Part shown: positions 1 through 12,700 of the stretch, piece after piece
Numbering within the stretch: the stretch's first letter is position 1
How the letters are laid out: the number at the start of each line of letters is the position of its first letter
Source of the DNA: Hexactinellida sp. DTS-2022
Lineage: Eukaryota; Porifera; Hexactinellida
Length of the DNA stretch: 64,000 nt
Assembly: GCA_028753945.1 (NCBI GenBank)
Contig: JAPNXP010000018.1
Location: 2,977,643-3,041,642, forward strand
Direction: 5' to 3'
Program-made: the position numbers and the translations under genes
The notes under the pieces: generated by a model
What the model saw: only the letters and a program-made list of their open reading frames with translations
What the model was told of the DNA's origin: nothing
The model's database searches: none

Positions 1-780
1 TTTCACCCTCGAAAACGTTATTGAATCCCTTTTTGGTGTAGAATATTGCATAGCTAATATAATTGATTGAAGAAGTGGATTTTTGGAATATAGGAGTAAC
101 AGTTGGCGCACGGGGACAAGGTTAGGTTTCGACGTAAAATTTCTCACACCTCACCAAGTTATGACTTCATTGTCACATTTTGAGAAGCGGAAAAGTGTAC
201 TTAATCGCACACAATTCGCACACTCTAATAGACAGTGGCGGCTTTAGAGGGGGCGCAGGATTTAAGCAATAGTTTTGTGAAAATTTGTGATTTCACTTCT
301 ATGTATTTTGGATTAGAAAAAACTTTGTTAATAATGAATGGCAAATAATAGTAGTAAAGTTTCATATACTAATATACACTTTTGTAGTGTGCTTCTTCTA
401 ATAAAACGTTATAGTAGGGTTCTACTATAGTTTTATACTATAAGTGCACACTATTAATAACAACTAATAACAACACAAAAATGCTATTTTTTAAATCATA
501 AAATCAACAGAAGTTTTTAAATCATGAAATAGAATAAACTAACGCATTTTTATTTCCCTTCATTTATATTGCAATCCCCTGAAAATAATCTGCGACCCCT
601 ATGCCCCCCCTGGTAAAAATACATAGCGCCGCCCCTGCTAATTGACAAAAACAAGAAAATTTTATAGGCCAAGCACATTAATAAATAAATAAATTTTAAG
701 GATGCGGACAAGTTGGTCACACCAGATTGAGAATATGCTTATTCATTACCGCATGATGACTTTGTTTTCTAATTGTGCCA
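1..780 (-). repeat. Dispersed repeat 'R', copy 1 (reverse orientation)
   Basis: On the reverse strand this stretch matches 35775-36085 over several blocks. Shared blocks include the tract CTGGTGTGACCAAC-TGTCC (complement at about 703-727), a TGTGCGATTAAG block and a TGTGACAATGA-GTCATAACTTG block. It is interrupted by the hAT MITE at 233-637. The left edge runs off the window. No coding potential was recognised. The family also has copies near 25.1, 33.7, 35.6 and, degenerate, 41.8 kb. Its class is unknown; the hairpin in other copies recalls Helitron ends, but that is only a guess. Confidence 0.7.
233..637. mobile_element. hAT-type MITE, copy 1 (CAGTGGCGGC family)
   Basis: A 405-bp nonautonomous element with ends CAGTGGCGGC and GGCGCCGCCCCTG. 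It is flanked by an 8-bp target duplication, CTAATAGA (225-232) and CTAATTGA (638-645), with one mismatch. The whole body matches 34017-34473 in inverted orientation. The 8-bp duplication and the CAG-type ends indicate the hAT superfamily. Confidence 0.88.
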
Positions 781-1289
781 TGGATTAAATCTAAATTGAT
801 TAATACGCTTAATGCGCATAATACATATAATAGGCATTATACGTAGTAGGCTATCCACCAGTTCGTATTACAAGTTAAATCTAAGACCAACTAGGGATCT
901 GTTCGAAGTAAATTCAGGAGTATAATTTTTAATACAAGATGCTAGCAAGTAATAATATTTGTACAATACAGACTATACTATGAGTAGATTATTTTACAAC
1001 AATAACAGAATAATGATTAAACCGAAAGTTGTTCAAAGCAAATTCCATGAGGGCAATATTATTGCGTAAGATATACGTATACATAATACATATTATACAA
1101 TTAACGATTAGATATATACTGTCGTAGGAAGTCCAATCTGATTATTGCATGAACTACATGTCGCAACAACATGAGACTACCTGATAAATTTAGCTATTCT
1201 TCTCTGGGGTGATAAACTATGAAAAATAGAAACGGGCCTCTTTGTTTAATGGCCTTCTTGGCGACATATATAGCCGTATATTAAGTAGG
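781..1289. other. AT-rich stretch, nothing recognised
   Basis: I see no exon, inverted termini or repeat partner here. It lies between repeat R copy 1 and the first recognisable Helitron codons. Confidence 0.5.
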
Positions 1290-3774
1290 CCATGTTCTAC
1301 CCTATATAACCTCACGCCCTGAACTGTTGATGCACCTCCTGACTGCAGCTGATCCGCATGGAAGAGCGTTGCGAGAACAAATCCGAGCATACAACACTCC
1401 TCTGGCGTTTGCTTCTCTTGGAGTGAACTTAGACAAAGTTTACCGAATGCTAAGGAGGAGGTGAACACATTCCATATACACGGACTAGTACACCATTATA
1501 TCGGATAGTTGATGCCTCGACAAGGCGAGGCACCCTCCTTTGCGCAGATCTATATTCATGTGGTACTCCTGAGGCTGAGCTGGAGAACCATTAGGGGCAT
1601 TTAGGAGAGGACGCGCTGACGTGAGAATGGTTATCCGAGCAGAAGGTGCTCCGGACCTCTACGTTACAATGCGAAAACAGCCCCTGAAGTAGTGTTATTA
1701 TGCATGGCTACGGCTATGGAGAGCAGGTAGCCACCAGAAAACATAGTGTTGCACACGCGGACTGGCGGTCTTCAGCGCATAACATAGACAAAACGCGCTT
1801 ATGATTCACTGCATTATGTTTTGCTCATGCAGTTGAAAAATCCTACGCTCGAGGTATATCCCGTGTCAGCGCTATGGAGTACTATTCATACCGTCTGATG
1901 ATCAGGAGCAAAGAAAGTGTGCTAAATCTCTGTGGTAGACTCTTTCATCAGTACGCTGTTGATATGTATGCTAAGATAGAACAGCAGAGGCTGAATTACA
2001 ACAAGATGTACCAGAGCAAATTCGAGTGGATCTTTACTGTGAGTTGTTTGATGAAGTAGCTGTTGGTGACACAGACTCAAGAGAACTAGGACGTAAGATT
2101 TTCCTTCCTTATTCCTACACTGGTAGCCCTCGACAAATGTTTGAGTTGTACAAGATGCGATGAGTATAGTCAGGAAATATGGTAATCCAGACTTATTCAT
2201 TATATTTACGAAATAATCCGAAGTGGGAGGAGATTACGTCTGCTCTCCTATTAAATCAGAAAGCGGGCCATCTTCCTGATTTGATAGTGAGTCTTCATCT
2301 CTTCATATTGAAGTTGCGAGAATTACTTCGGGATATTATGATAGAGCATGTACTGGGCAAACCACTAGCGCATGAGTATAACATCGATTTCCAGAAGCGT
2401 GGTCTGCCTCGTGCTCACATTTTGAATATACTCACTGACCAGGATAAGCCTAGAGAGCAGCTTGAGTATGATCGAAATATTTGTGCAGAGCGTCGGGTTA
2501 CTAATCTGCAACCTCGACTGCACACAATAGCTAGAAGCTGTATGATGCATGGTCCATGTGATGTAGCAAAGAGTATGCTCCTTGCTTAAGGGACGGGAAG
2601 AGCTCTAAGAAATAGCCAAAGGCATTTTCAGCAATTACAACAACTGCTGAAAATGGATATCCCATGTATCGTCGTGGAGCCAATGACCGTGCTGTTATTG
2701 TGGGCGGAACTAAGCTCGATAATAGGTGGGTAGCATAATACAATCCCTTCTGTTATTGAAATTTAATGCTCATATTAACGTAGAGATTTGTAGTACAGTG
2801 ACTTATGTTAAGTACATGTAAAGTACGTGTCAATGGACATGATAGAGCAGTTGGTAAATTCAAATCAGGTAATGAGAATGTGGAAACTGCTGGCACCAAG
2901 CGTGTTGATAAATATTAAATTATTTGGAGGGTCGGTATGTTTCTGCTGCAGAGGCGTGTTACCCTATCTTTGCATATCATCTCCATGCTAATTTGCCGAA
3001 TGTGTTGAGGTTAGCTGCCCATCTAGAAAATGAGTAGCCGCGATATATCTATGATGATACTGAACTCAATGATGGATTGATGAAACAGAGGCACACTACT
3101 CTGACTGGATGGTTTATTGCAAACCAATCCTTCCATAGCGCTAGAGATAGAATATAAACCAAATTTGCATGATCAATTTGTGTGGGATAAATCTGAGTGT
3201 AAATGGATACTAGGATAAAAGGATATGGTACCATGATTGGCAGCATGTATTTTGCACATCCAGTTGAAGGAGAACATTTCGATTTAAGAATGCTCCCCAA
3301 CCATGTCACTGGATGTACGAGCTTTAAAGGCATCCAAACTCTGGTTGATGGCAGTGTGTTTCAAAGCTGTAAGGAGGTCGAACGCAGTCTTGGATTGTTG
3401 GAAAAGGATGATAAGGGGTTCGATGAGTGTTTAACAGATGGAGTTGCTTCTGCGATGCCCCCGAAGATGAGCAACTATTCGTCACTATGTTACTGTTCAA
3501 TGTACCCACTGGTCCTTTAGTAATTTGGGATAACCATAAGGCGTCTATAGCTGACTACTTTCTTCAGCGCGGTAAGCTCTCTGTTCCTGATGTCCAATTG
3601 GATGACCATGTACTAAATAGTGTATTGCTGGACATTGAGCAACGCTAAGAGAATGATGTAAAGTCTCTTTCGATTTATTCCTGCATGTCAATGACTAGGA
3701 ATATTCGAAATCGATATGAAGAACAAGGAGTCATTCAGGACGAACTTGATTTATGTGTAAGTGATCAGTTAAGC

Positions 3775-4052
3775 TGGCTCGGAAACCCCCGGCCAGCGGG
3801 TCAGATATGGCCCGCGTATCGAAATTATCAGGCCCGCGGGCTCTCAATAAACATGTTTATAATGACCTCCGATTGGGTCATTCGATTGAAATCCAAAATA
3901 TTTAAAAGATATTAATGAGCAAACATTATTAATGATAAGTCAATACATATTACGTAGTCATAATAAACAATTCTACAGCGGATAAATTACGACTAAGAAC
4001 AAAGGACGGTGACTCAATCTGGCCCGCAGACTCAAAAGGTTGCCGAATCCTG
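3775..4052. mobile_element. Probable nonautonomous hAT-like insertion in the Helitron
   Basis: This block replaces Helitron sequence between two alignable segments. Its ends carry loosely matching inverted sequence (left GGCTCGGAAACC, right reverse complement CAGGATTCGGCAACC), with inner GGCCCGC motifs on both sides. The target duplication is eroded (AGTTAAG and AGTTAGAG), so the edges are approximate. Confidence 0.5.
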
Positions 4053-4740
4053 AGTTAGAGCGTATCCAAACAGCTGCAAACATACTTAACGCAGACCAAC
4101 TGAATATCTTTAAGTTATAATTATCACTATCATGACACCGTGGATAATTCTGATGATTATCCTAAGGTGTTTCATCGACAACCTGGCGGTAAAGGAAATA
4201 CATTCCATTACAATTCTTTGTTAGCTAGGGTCCGATCTAGGGGGAGATTGCCCTAATATGGCTTCTTCGGAATAGCGGCGCACCTCTTAAATGAGGGTAG
4301 AACAGTCCAATACTGAAAAAATCCCTATTTCAACCAATGAGTCTCTGTCTGTAAATTACTAAACAGAGTGCGCTTGATGGACTAATTCAGCGCAGAACTA
4401 TGTTGGTTCGGGATGAGGGTCCAATGGCACATAAGCGTGTCGCCGAGTGTATGGATCGTACATTGAGAGACCTGTGCTCTTTCGATCTAACATTTGGTGG
4501 CAAGGTTATCGTGTTTGGAGTTGATTTTCGCCAAATTCTACCTGTTCTTAAACGGGCAAGCAGGGGTGAAGTTGTGTCAGCTTGTCTGAACAGATCGGTA
4601 TCTGGCGTCATGTTAAGGTAATGCAATTGACAATTAATATGCGAATGCAGAAATTATGCTCCCAGGAATCATTTGAGGTCAGTGCACAGTGGTCCAGAAT
4701 GGCGATTATCTTCGAATAGGCATTTTTACACATCCTAGGT

Positions 4741-5000
4741 ACATAGAATGTATTATTTGGGTATGGGTTATCGATCCTAAGAAAGCGATTGGTGTAATCA
4801 GAATTACTGTATGGCTTCAATTTATATAATTATGACGTCATTATACTCAAACAAAATGTCATTTCGTCTCTATAATTGGCTCTAAATGGACAATATACAC
4901 ATAAAATGTATTATTTGGGTATGGGTTATCAATCCTAAGGAAGAAATTGGTCTAATCAGAATTCTTGTATGGCTTCAATATCTGTAATTATGAGGTCATC
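4741..5000. repeat. Direct repeat pair of about 102 bp
   Basis: The segments 4741-4842 and 4899-5000 are diverged direct copies. Both run from ACATA-AATGTATTATTTGGG to an AATTATGA-GTCAT block. They sit inside the DNA that splits the Helitron. No termini of a known element are visible. Confidence 0.75.
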
Positions 5001-5341
5001 AAATTTGACAAAAATTGTCTTTCATATCTAAAATGTTATTTATCTTTATAATACAGTACCGAAATATATTAATTAAGTATATGATGACATTTCCTTGGAT
5101 ATCGATTGGGATTATTTATTATTCTAAAATATTTATAAGTTATTAAACTATCCAATAACAAGACATTATTATCTTTCTGAGCTTCAACAGTTTACATAAA
5201 TTTCCTAGATTTTAGGACTTTCTCTTCAATGAAGATTTTTGTCAGTGTCTATTGATTTACCGGAGATAATTGAACATTTAGACCATTCTAGGTCATCGAT
5301 AAGTAATTCGCTTTGGGATTGAAAGGGAGTATCATTCCAGC

Positions 5342-5526
5342 CAGGGTTTCATCCAGGCGTATGCGGCGCGCCTGGAGGCGCGTAAATTTGGAAGGAAACA
5401 TTTCTAGGCGCGCGAAAATCGAGAGATGCTTCCATAGACGTAATACAAAATGAGTAATTTAGGCGCGTGTGAGCGAGCTCAAACTAAATCTAGGCGCGCG
5501 GGAAATTTTGTCTGGATGAAAGCCTG
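5342..5526. mobile_element. hAT-type MITE, CAGGGTTTCATCCAGGCG family, copy 1
   Basis: A 185-bp element with inverted ends (CAGGGTTTCATCCAG and CTGGATGAAAGCCTG) and several internal GGCGCGC motifs. It has a perfect 8-bp target duplication, ATTCCAGC, at 5334-5341 and 5527-5534. A relative lies in inverted orientation at 28265-28475. Confidence 0.92.
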
Positions 5527-6639
5527 ATTCCAGCTGTACATATTTACCATTTTAAAGCATTTTACGAAATCGCACTCGCTCTGAAATTAAGTCCCTAAAA
5601 CGGTAGCGAAAATGTTCATACTCTGTTTCAGGTAGCTGGAATATCTCCAAAAATTCATTTGTGGCATCATTTACATTTTCATTATGTCCTTTTAAGAGGT
5701 TGTATGCTCCTAGATTATTCATTATCTTGTCTCTTTGATTACTGTACGTGCAAAATTGATAGTTTTATATGCAAATGTATTGATTTATTATTTATTCTAT
5801 TTATATCCTCATTAAACGAATGCACTTATTATTTTATGGTAATCTTATGGCTTTGAAGATTTACAGTACAATTTTGTTTCAATGAATCTTCACTGGCTTT
5901 ATTAACGATCTTATTAAACTTCAATTATTAACCATTAATTATTAAAAGCGTATCAAGTTCATGGTTTCAATAATGGAATTGAAACATTTAAATAATGAAT
6001 TGAAATATTTCTTCTATGAGTTCGTTTACAAATTAATACAAGCGTAGATAATCTTTCTATTCGTTACTATAATGCGTGTTATTGTGCGAGTATTTTACAC
6101 TTTCTATTTAACCAAAATAAAAAAATATTTTTAGAAACTTTTTTTTTCTTAAAATTATGTGTACCACACTGCCTTCCAGCTGCTAAACGACCATCCGCGC
6201 GCCTCCGCGCTACCCTGAACCCTATATGATATATTTTCAGAATATAATGATCTTTCAAATACAATTAATTTCTTCTAACGCTTTGAAACGCATCAAAAGT
6301 TATGACACAATAAACTTCTATCGATAAACCAATAATATTTTTCGGTCTTCATGTACTAATATCTACTTACACACATTCTTTAGAGCTCTGATGTTGTGTT
6401 TATCTTAAAGTAAACTTAAAACTGATTTAGAAACTTTCATTCCAAATTTAAAATCCTCCAAATACGAATAGCCACAAAAATAAGATAGAAAAATTACAAA
6501 AAATATTTTTATTAAATTCTGTTTGCAAGTCAAGGTTTACCAGAGCATAGTCCAAATATATTTACGTTTGATCATCAAAAAATTACGGATTCTAGGAATT
6601 TCGACTCCGCTGAAATCGATTATAATAGTTTCGAAACGA
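5527..6639. other. AT-rich insertion sequence, no gene seen
   Basis: This is the rest of the block separating the two Helitron helicase pieces. It is low-complexity AT-rich DNA, with a GC-rich spot near 6168-6225. No open frame with a recognisable product was found. Confidence 0.5.
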
Positions 6640-7087
6640 TTTGACGTGGTCAATTTTTCGCCTATTCGAAGATGCTGGACCACTGTGCAGTGAATTCTCT
6701 GACTTTCTTCTGAGGGTAGGAGAAGGTACTGAGCCAGAGGATGAGAATCAAATGATTCACATTGACAAGAAATTTGTAGTTCCGGGAGATTATGTTTCTG
6801 GCTTGGACCGAAGTTTTAAGTTTCTAGTTGTATTTGTTGCTTTCGGCACGATTAACATTTTTCAGCCTTTTAATACATTGTATACTGGTTTATGTCATTA
6901 ACATGCCTCAAAGAAATAAGAGAAGGGGAAAGGCCAAGACCAAACAGGCCGTGAGCCACCCCTGAATTAGCGGGATTACTCGCCGGGCTGAATAAGGCTG
7001 CCATAACAATGGTAAGTACCTCAAGTTCAATTCGATGGACAAGCTCTTATTGGTTGTAATGCAGTTATGCAGGCATTGCTATCTACA

Positions 7088-8865
7088 CAAAATTTTTATG
7101 TTTTATGGTTGCATCGCTCAAGAAATCGATCCCGTTTATTATTTCCGCAATACCCATAGTAAAGAATTCTGGTGAAATTGTTTATCGAAATATTAATAAG
7201 TGTATCTCATTACTCGCACAATCTCAGTTCAGAGTAAGAGCTATAGTTTCTGATAACCATACAACTAATGTGAAAGCAAATAATAAACTCTCAACTAATT
7301 ACAAATATTAAGACAAGAATTACAAGATTATCATTTACCAACCCTTTCCTATCTCACCAGAATATTTATCTTCTATTCGATACTTGTCAACTCATTAAGA
7401 ACATCCAGGGCCGTGCGAGCCTATTGATACATGCCCAGGTCAAACCTAACTAGAAGAAGCAACGTTGCTACCATTGTAATATTTTTTCTATTATTAACTT
7501 CTTAAAATCTTGATATCATGGTTTCCTTTATTTGAGTTGTCGCTAGAAAATTATACTAGTTTAAACTATAAATATTATCCAATTAATTGTTTTGAAACTC
7601 AGCAAGTTAATGAGAACCTGATCATATGACCAAGTTGACCTGATTAAATGACAAGGTCAACCTGTTCAGAACCTGGTCTGGAAAAATTCTGCCCAGGTTT
7701 GACCAGGTCAGTTTGCATTAGTGGCACGGCCCAGACATCAGAAATAACCTAGTGTCAAAAAGGCTTTTTGAAATTCCAGCTTTTGAATTTATTTCTGTAA
7801 ATTTCAACACTTCTTTTGCGCCGGGATTCGTTCGGTGGTCTCATATACACACTATTAATCAAAGAGACCTAATTTTATTTGCACACCTCCGTCCTGCAAA
7901 TAAAATGAACTCTTCCGTAATACACCAGGAAATAACAAGCAATCTGTTGCTTTAATTATTGCTCTATTCCACTAGACGACCATAGGAGGTAATCATTTAT
8001 ACCTTCATGAAGAAGACACTATTGCTGGTTTACTAAATTCGGGTTTGGTGTTTTTTTGTCAATCCTCACTTTATCACCCTTTAAGTCAAGGAAACGCTTT
8101 AGTTTCAAAAGATTGCAAAACTGAATTTCTCAGTTCTTTAGTAATTGGCTGGATGCATGGCAAGACTCAAAAAAAGTTGGGTATATTGCAAACAAACATT
8201 CAAAGCATTAATACATGACGAATTATGCCATATCTGAAATGTCTCTTGAATTGCTCAATTAAGGATATGAGTACGTAATAACTGGTCGTTTTCAAAGTGA
8301 TCCTTTTGAACGAAGGTTTTCAGTGTCGGCAGCTGAGTGGTGGAAGTAGCTGTTTACATTTCGAATAAATTTCCTTGTAGTTAGCTGAAACATTTAAGTG
8401 TCCTGAATGTCTATGTTTCTTCCAGAATAACCAAGTATAATTTGATTACATCAACAATGTGAATCAGCAGGTTTAACTCGTCCTAATACAGATTTACATC
8501 AATATGCGTCGAGTGCATTCTGCTTGTTAGAACTTTCAGATGGACAAATTCGAGTTTCTGACTTTCCTTGGAAAAAATCTAGCTTAAGAATTACTCAATC
8601 TAACAACAACTGAGTCGGATACTTGTTTGAATTTCTAGAACACTCGATTAAATCAAGAGAAATCGTGAACGATATTCTTTCCAATATATATTTTGACAAT
8701 TTGAAAAAGCAAATTGGTGAAATCTATAGTAAGGATCAGATTTCCGCATTAAATCCAACAAGCTGCAGAAAAGTTAATTGTGTCCTTGACCTATTGTACT
8801 GTAGAAGATATACTGTGTTTCTTGTCTTATTAGAGAATAGAGAGACAGCACCTGAATGTTCATAG
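7088..8865 (+). pseudogene. P-like (THAP9-like) transposase relic, second P family
   Basis: P-superfamily transposases cut and paste DNA with an RNase H-fold catalytic domain. The translated pieces follow P/THAP9 order: VASLKKSIPFIISAIP and VRAIVSDNHTTNVKA (7105-7290), a TCQLIKNIRNN block split by an insertion (about 7386-7750), KRLFEIPAFEF (7755-7790), and the diagnostic VITGRFQSDPFERRFS (about 8277-8325). A terminal region ends by 8865. Stops and frameshifts make it nonfunctional. I did not find a THAP finger or terminal inverted repeats. It is a different lineage from the P elements at 9.8, 19.2 and 49.7 kb, and is closer to the fragment at 26930-27740. Confidence 0.75.
7406..7734. mobile_element. 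hAT-type MITE inserted in the P-like relic
   Basis: The ends are inverted (CAGGGCCGTGC on the left, GCACGGCCCAG on the right), with inner AGGTCAAACCT and AGGTTTGACC. It splits the conserved LIKNIRNN motif of the surrounding transposase. The flanking duplication is AGAACATC against (AG)ACATC, with one base lost. Confidence 0.75.
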
Positions 8866-9518
8866 TCAAGTAAATAACTAATATTAGACCACATAAAATA
8901 AATAACTTGTTTATCATCCCCGTCCGTCGTAATTTTTACCCCCGTGTAATTATTTAAGCATTGTCATATGATTTTCAAATTAAATAATATAAATATTTAT
9001 TGTTTGGCATAGGATGATGTTATTTGCATATTAATGAAAATAAAAAATAAAATCCCGTCCGCCGTCCGTAATAAAAAAATATCCGAATGATAGACAATTA
9101 ATTTATTTACCAGGCCATAGTTACCATATATGGGTATGTATATTTGATTACGTTATTGAGGTACGATGAAAAATCATTTTCAAAAGTATTTAGATGTTTC
9201 TAGCGTAATTGAAAACCTAAGTTTAGTTTATTCCATGATAATAGATAATTCATTTACGAGCAATTATAAAGTAAATAGGCCTGGAAATCAAATGAGCAAA
9301 TACTTGACTTATCTAGCCGTATAATATAGTAGGTCATGGTCTAACAAACACATTAATATGTTTAAAAATATACTAGTTGTATGATAACCAGCACTCAGGA
9401 CGTCGAATATTCAGAAAAAATAAAGAAGAAAGTAATCTAAATTTGCTTTCAGTAGAAAATATATACATTACATTAATGTTTTGTGTAGTTAAGTAGTGTA
9501 TTGTAATGTAAATATATA
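8866..9518. other. AT-rich stretch, no gene seen
   Basis: It contains two short CCGTCCG tracts (about 8920 and 9057-9070). No exon, inverted termini or repeat partner was recognised. Confidence 0.45.
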
Positions 9519-9775
9519 CAGGGAGTAGGAATAGGGGGGGGGGGGGGGCGATGGGGGCCGTGGCCCCCCAAGATCAAACATTGGGTGGGTCGGCCCCACC
9601 AATGAATATACTATAAATCATATATATTTTTGTTAGTATATTTATATCGGTCATATATGATCCGATGATTTTGAATTGTTGAATACCTCAATTACCGATC
9701 CAAATATAATTGAATCCATTGACTTGTTAATTGTTAATATATACAAAAGTGTTGAACCCATAATATATATTTGGG

Positions 9776-12700
9776 CATAGCCTACTCTATCATAAGGCCT
9801 CCCATCAAAACACCAAAATTGGACTATGGATGCGGTCGAAGATGGATTGTAAAGTACATTTTAATAGATTAAATATAATTCAAGTATTCTCGGCGTGAAT
9901 ACTAAATCTATTTGAATTCTAGATGAAATAGGTCAATATTAATTAACTTTTTAATGAATGTGATCAAATGAATACACTGTATTAGTTAATAATATTACAA
10001 TTTTCACATACAAATAAACTAATAAATAGTCACAAAAAATAAAGACAAGAATAAATAATGTATGAGTTGGTCTAAGTCAGTTCTGCTCCATTGATCTATT
10101 TCAGGTAGATCACTACAGCTTCACAAAAATAAAGATAATTATAGTTTAATGAAATAATAATCAAAGGATTACGTTAAGATTTGATGTCTAAATGTCAAAC
10201 TTTTTTAACTTTCGCTTTTCGCTCTTATTAGATCTTACGAGTGAATTGTAATTGAGTACTTTATTGTTCAATATACAATTTGCAGTTACACAAATCAATC
10301 TACGAACAATAAACCATCCAAAAGTATTGGATGACGACAATTTTCATTCCACATCTCAGAGTAACCTCCATTCTAAAAATAAATGATGGCAAGTACGGTC
10401 AGAATATTTCTAGATGCTCCATTGACGAGCATGTCCATTGTCCATTAATTGGATATTTTGTTCAATCGCAATAAATAGCTGCCAAACTGTCACTATAACA
10501 TCAAGAGCAGGTTCAGTAGGATACTTGAGCTGGCCACGATCGCAGAGAGATATGAGCTCGAACTGTGTGTGTGCCAATTCTTCAAGAAGGAAGTCTTTCT
10601 TCAGAGTTAATAATTGAGTACATAACGTACATGCTTCCTTGCATTTCAAATATTGGTGAATAGAATAGCCTGCAATAAAAGACAAAGCTTGAAGTACATG
10701 TGAGTCAATTTCTATGACTGATAGATCTTCAATTTCATCAAGAAAAGGATCCAAATAAATTGGATCATCAGTAGTTTCAGGAGTCATTGAGGTAAAAGAC
10801 TGAATAAAGGTTTGGATAGAAAGTTGGTTAGTTACAGCTTGGTAAGAAAATAATTTTAAGATGTTAGATACCCTTAAACGGCGTTCGGTTTCGAGAATTT
10901 GTAGAAAAGAAATATTATAATTTGAACCAGACTTATCCTGTAAAGGCAAAAATGATGCTCTAATGGGTCCGTCTGCAAAAATGAGGTTAACAAATATGAG
11001 AATCCACAGTTTTCAACTAAATAGTTGCAAATCGCAGGTAATGCAGTGCAAGCATGTCTAAAACTAATAAATGTTTGCTTGCTTAATTTGCTATTTTTAT
11101 TAGGAAAACTTTCCCGAACTTCTAACCATTTCACTATTCGGGATAAAAAGGAAAAATGCTCATCATTTTGTGTTAAAGGACGACACAAACTTTCATTCAA
11201 ACGAATATCTTTATAGGGAGTATTCACGTTAAATATTTTCCATAAATTTAAGATAATTTCAACAAAATGAGATGTGTGTGTTTTCAACTCAGGATGTCTA
11301 GATTCATTTTGGATGGTTAAAGCTGCTAAGGTAGATTCATGTATAATTTTGAGAACAAGTTTGACATTCTGTCGCTCAATATTTGATGTGTAGCAAGCTT
11401 TTGCTGATAGCCGAGGAGCAAATTTGGCAACACTTCCTCTCTCGGAACGATAGAGCACACGAATATCCTCAAAAGAATTAAAATTAACTTGGAAATCAAT
11501 AGTAGCATCTAAATTAATGTCATCAAATTTTGGATAAACAAATGATTTGTTATAATCATTTTGATTCAGCCAATTATTTCGGATCGTTTTCAAAATGTGT
11601 ACAAAATCAAAAGTAAGAAAAAGTTTCCGATTATCATCATAAGGATGCGGGACTTGTGTTTGTACTGTACCAATTGGAGAGAACAATTTGAATAAACTTA
11701 CATTTAAGGGATAATTGTCGGTGCAGATAACATGTACTCTTAATCCACAATTCTCTATATCAATAATGAGGATTTTATGACCGGGAATATCTTTTCAGCC
11801 GAGATTGAGGAACAAGGTAACAAACGGACGATACAAGACCACTTTTTATACAGACTGGAAATCATTATTGCGAACACGGTCTTGGTAGGATCTTCAGGGT
11901 TCAAGCTAGTGCCATATATTTTTCCAGCCTTGTACGAGATGTCGCCTTTACATGAATTTCGTCCATTTGAACAATGATGTTTTTTTGTTCCATACTAAAG
12001 CCTGAAGTTACCTTCGCAAGATATGTAATAAATTCATGTTCAAGTCCCAATGAAGAATAAAGTTTGTCCAATGTATTAGAGTGAGGGAGAGATATACAAG
12101 ATAAATTCTGAAGGTATCGATAGCAAGTAGGAGAGATAAGATGAGCCTTAAGTGCCAATATCTGGGTAATGACATTATATCTACGCCTTTTTGTTTGAAT
12201 ATTGTAATTTTCTAGTTGGCACATGATAAAATTAAGGTGACAAATTTCAGGACAATCAGTCACATGTGACTCTAAATTTGTAGAATGCAGTACATCAATA
12301 GCTTCAGTAATATGCACCTTAGCCTGGCAAATATGTTTATCTGGAGATACAGAACTGTTTGATGTTAGTGATGGTGTATCTAAAGAATTTAATGAAATCT
12401 CACATAGAAGGGTTTCAACTTATCGAATATCACTGATACAGCTCTTAGATATCGGAAAAGGATCTCCACGGAAAAACGCATTGGCTAACAGATCTGTACC
12501 TACTTGTAAGTATAGATCAACAGATATAATGTTTTTTATCTTCCTCGGCTGCATAATAATTATATGGTGGTCATCAGGAAACCACATTGACCGACCAATG
12601 GGTTAAACTATTATAAAGTAGTGACAACTTAGCTTTGATATCCTGGAAAGATCTGAAAGCAAACTTCTCCTTCTCTTGGTTTTCAAATTGTAAGCTGAGA

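Larger units (their letters stand above)
1290..6830 (+). pseudogene. Helitron Rep/PIF1 helicase relic, split by insertions
   Basis: Rolling-circle transposon protein that nicks and unwinds DNA. Pieces appear in the correct order over several frames. An N-terminal Helitron-like part (about 1330-1860) leads into SAMEYYSYRL and VDMYAKIEQQRLN (about 1870-2000). The Rep-helicase domain follows, with NPKWEEI, DFQKRGLPRAHIL and DKPR (2210-2455). The pre-helicase region has YFAHPVEGEHFDLRML and GLLEKDD (3245-3410). PIF1 motifs are a degenerate P-loop at about 4180, GIAAHLL at about 4272, DEGPMAHK at 4410-4435, GGKVIVFGVDFRQILP at 4497-4545, and a RHVKVMQL-INMR block near 4605-4645. After an insertion, FSDFLLRVGEGTEP resumes at about 6700. 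Many stops and frameshifts are present, so it is dead. The Walker A GKT reads GNT. A hAT-like element (about 3775-4052) and a 2-kb block (about 4700-6640) interrupt it. Confidence 0.85.

Noticed and set aside
1217..1468. Minus-strand open frame as a gene
   Set aside because: It is antisense to the start of the Helitron relic, whose plus-strand residues (ALREQIRAYNTPLAFASLGV) are recognisable.
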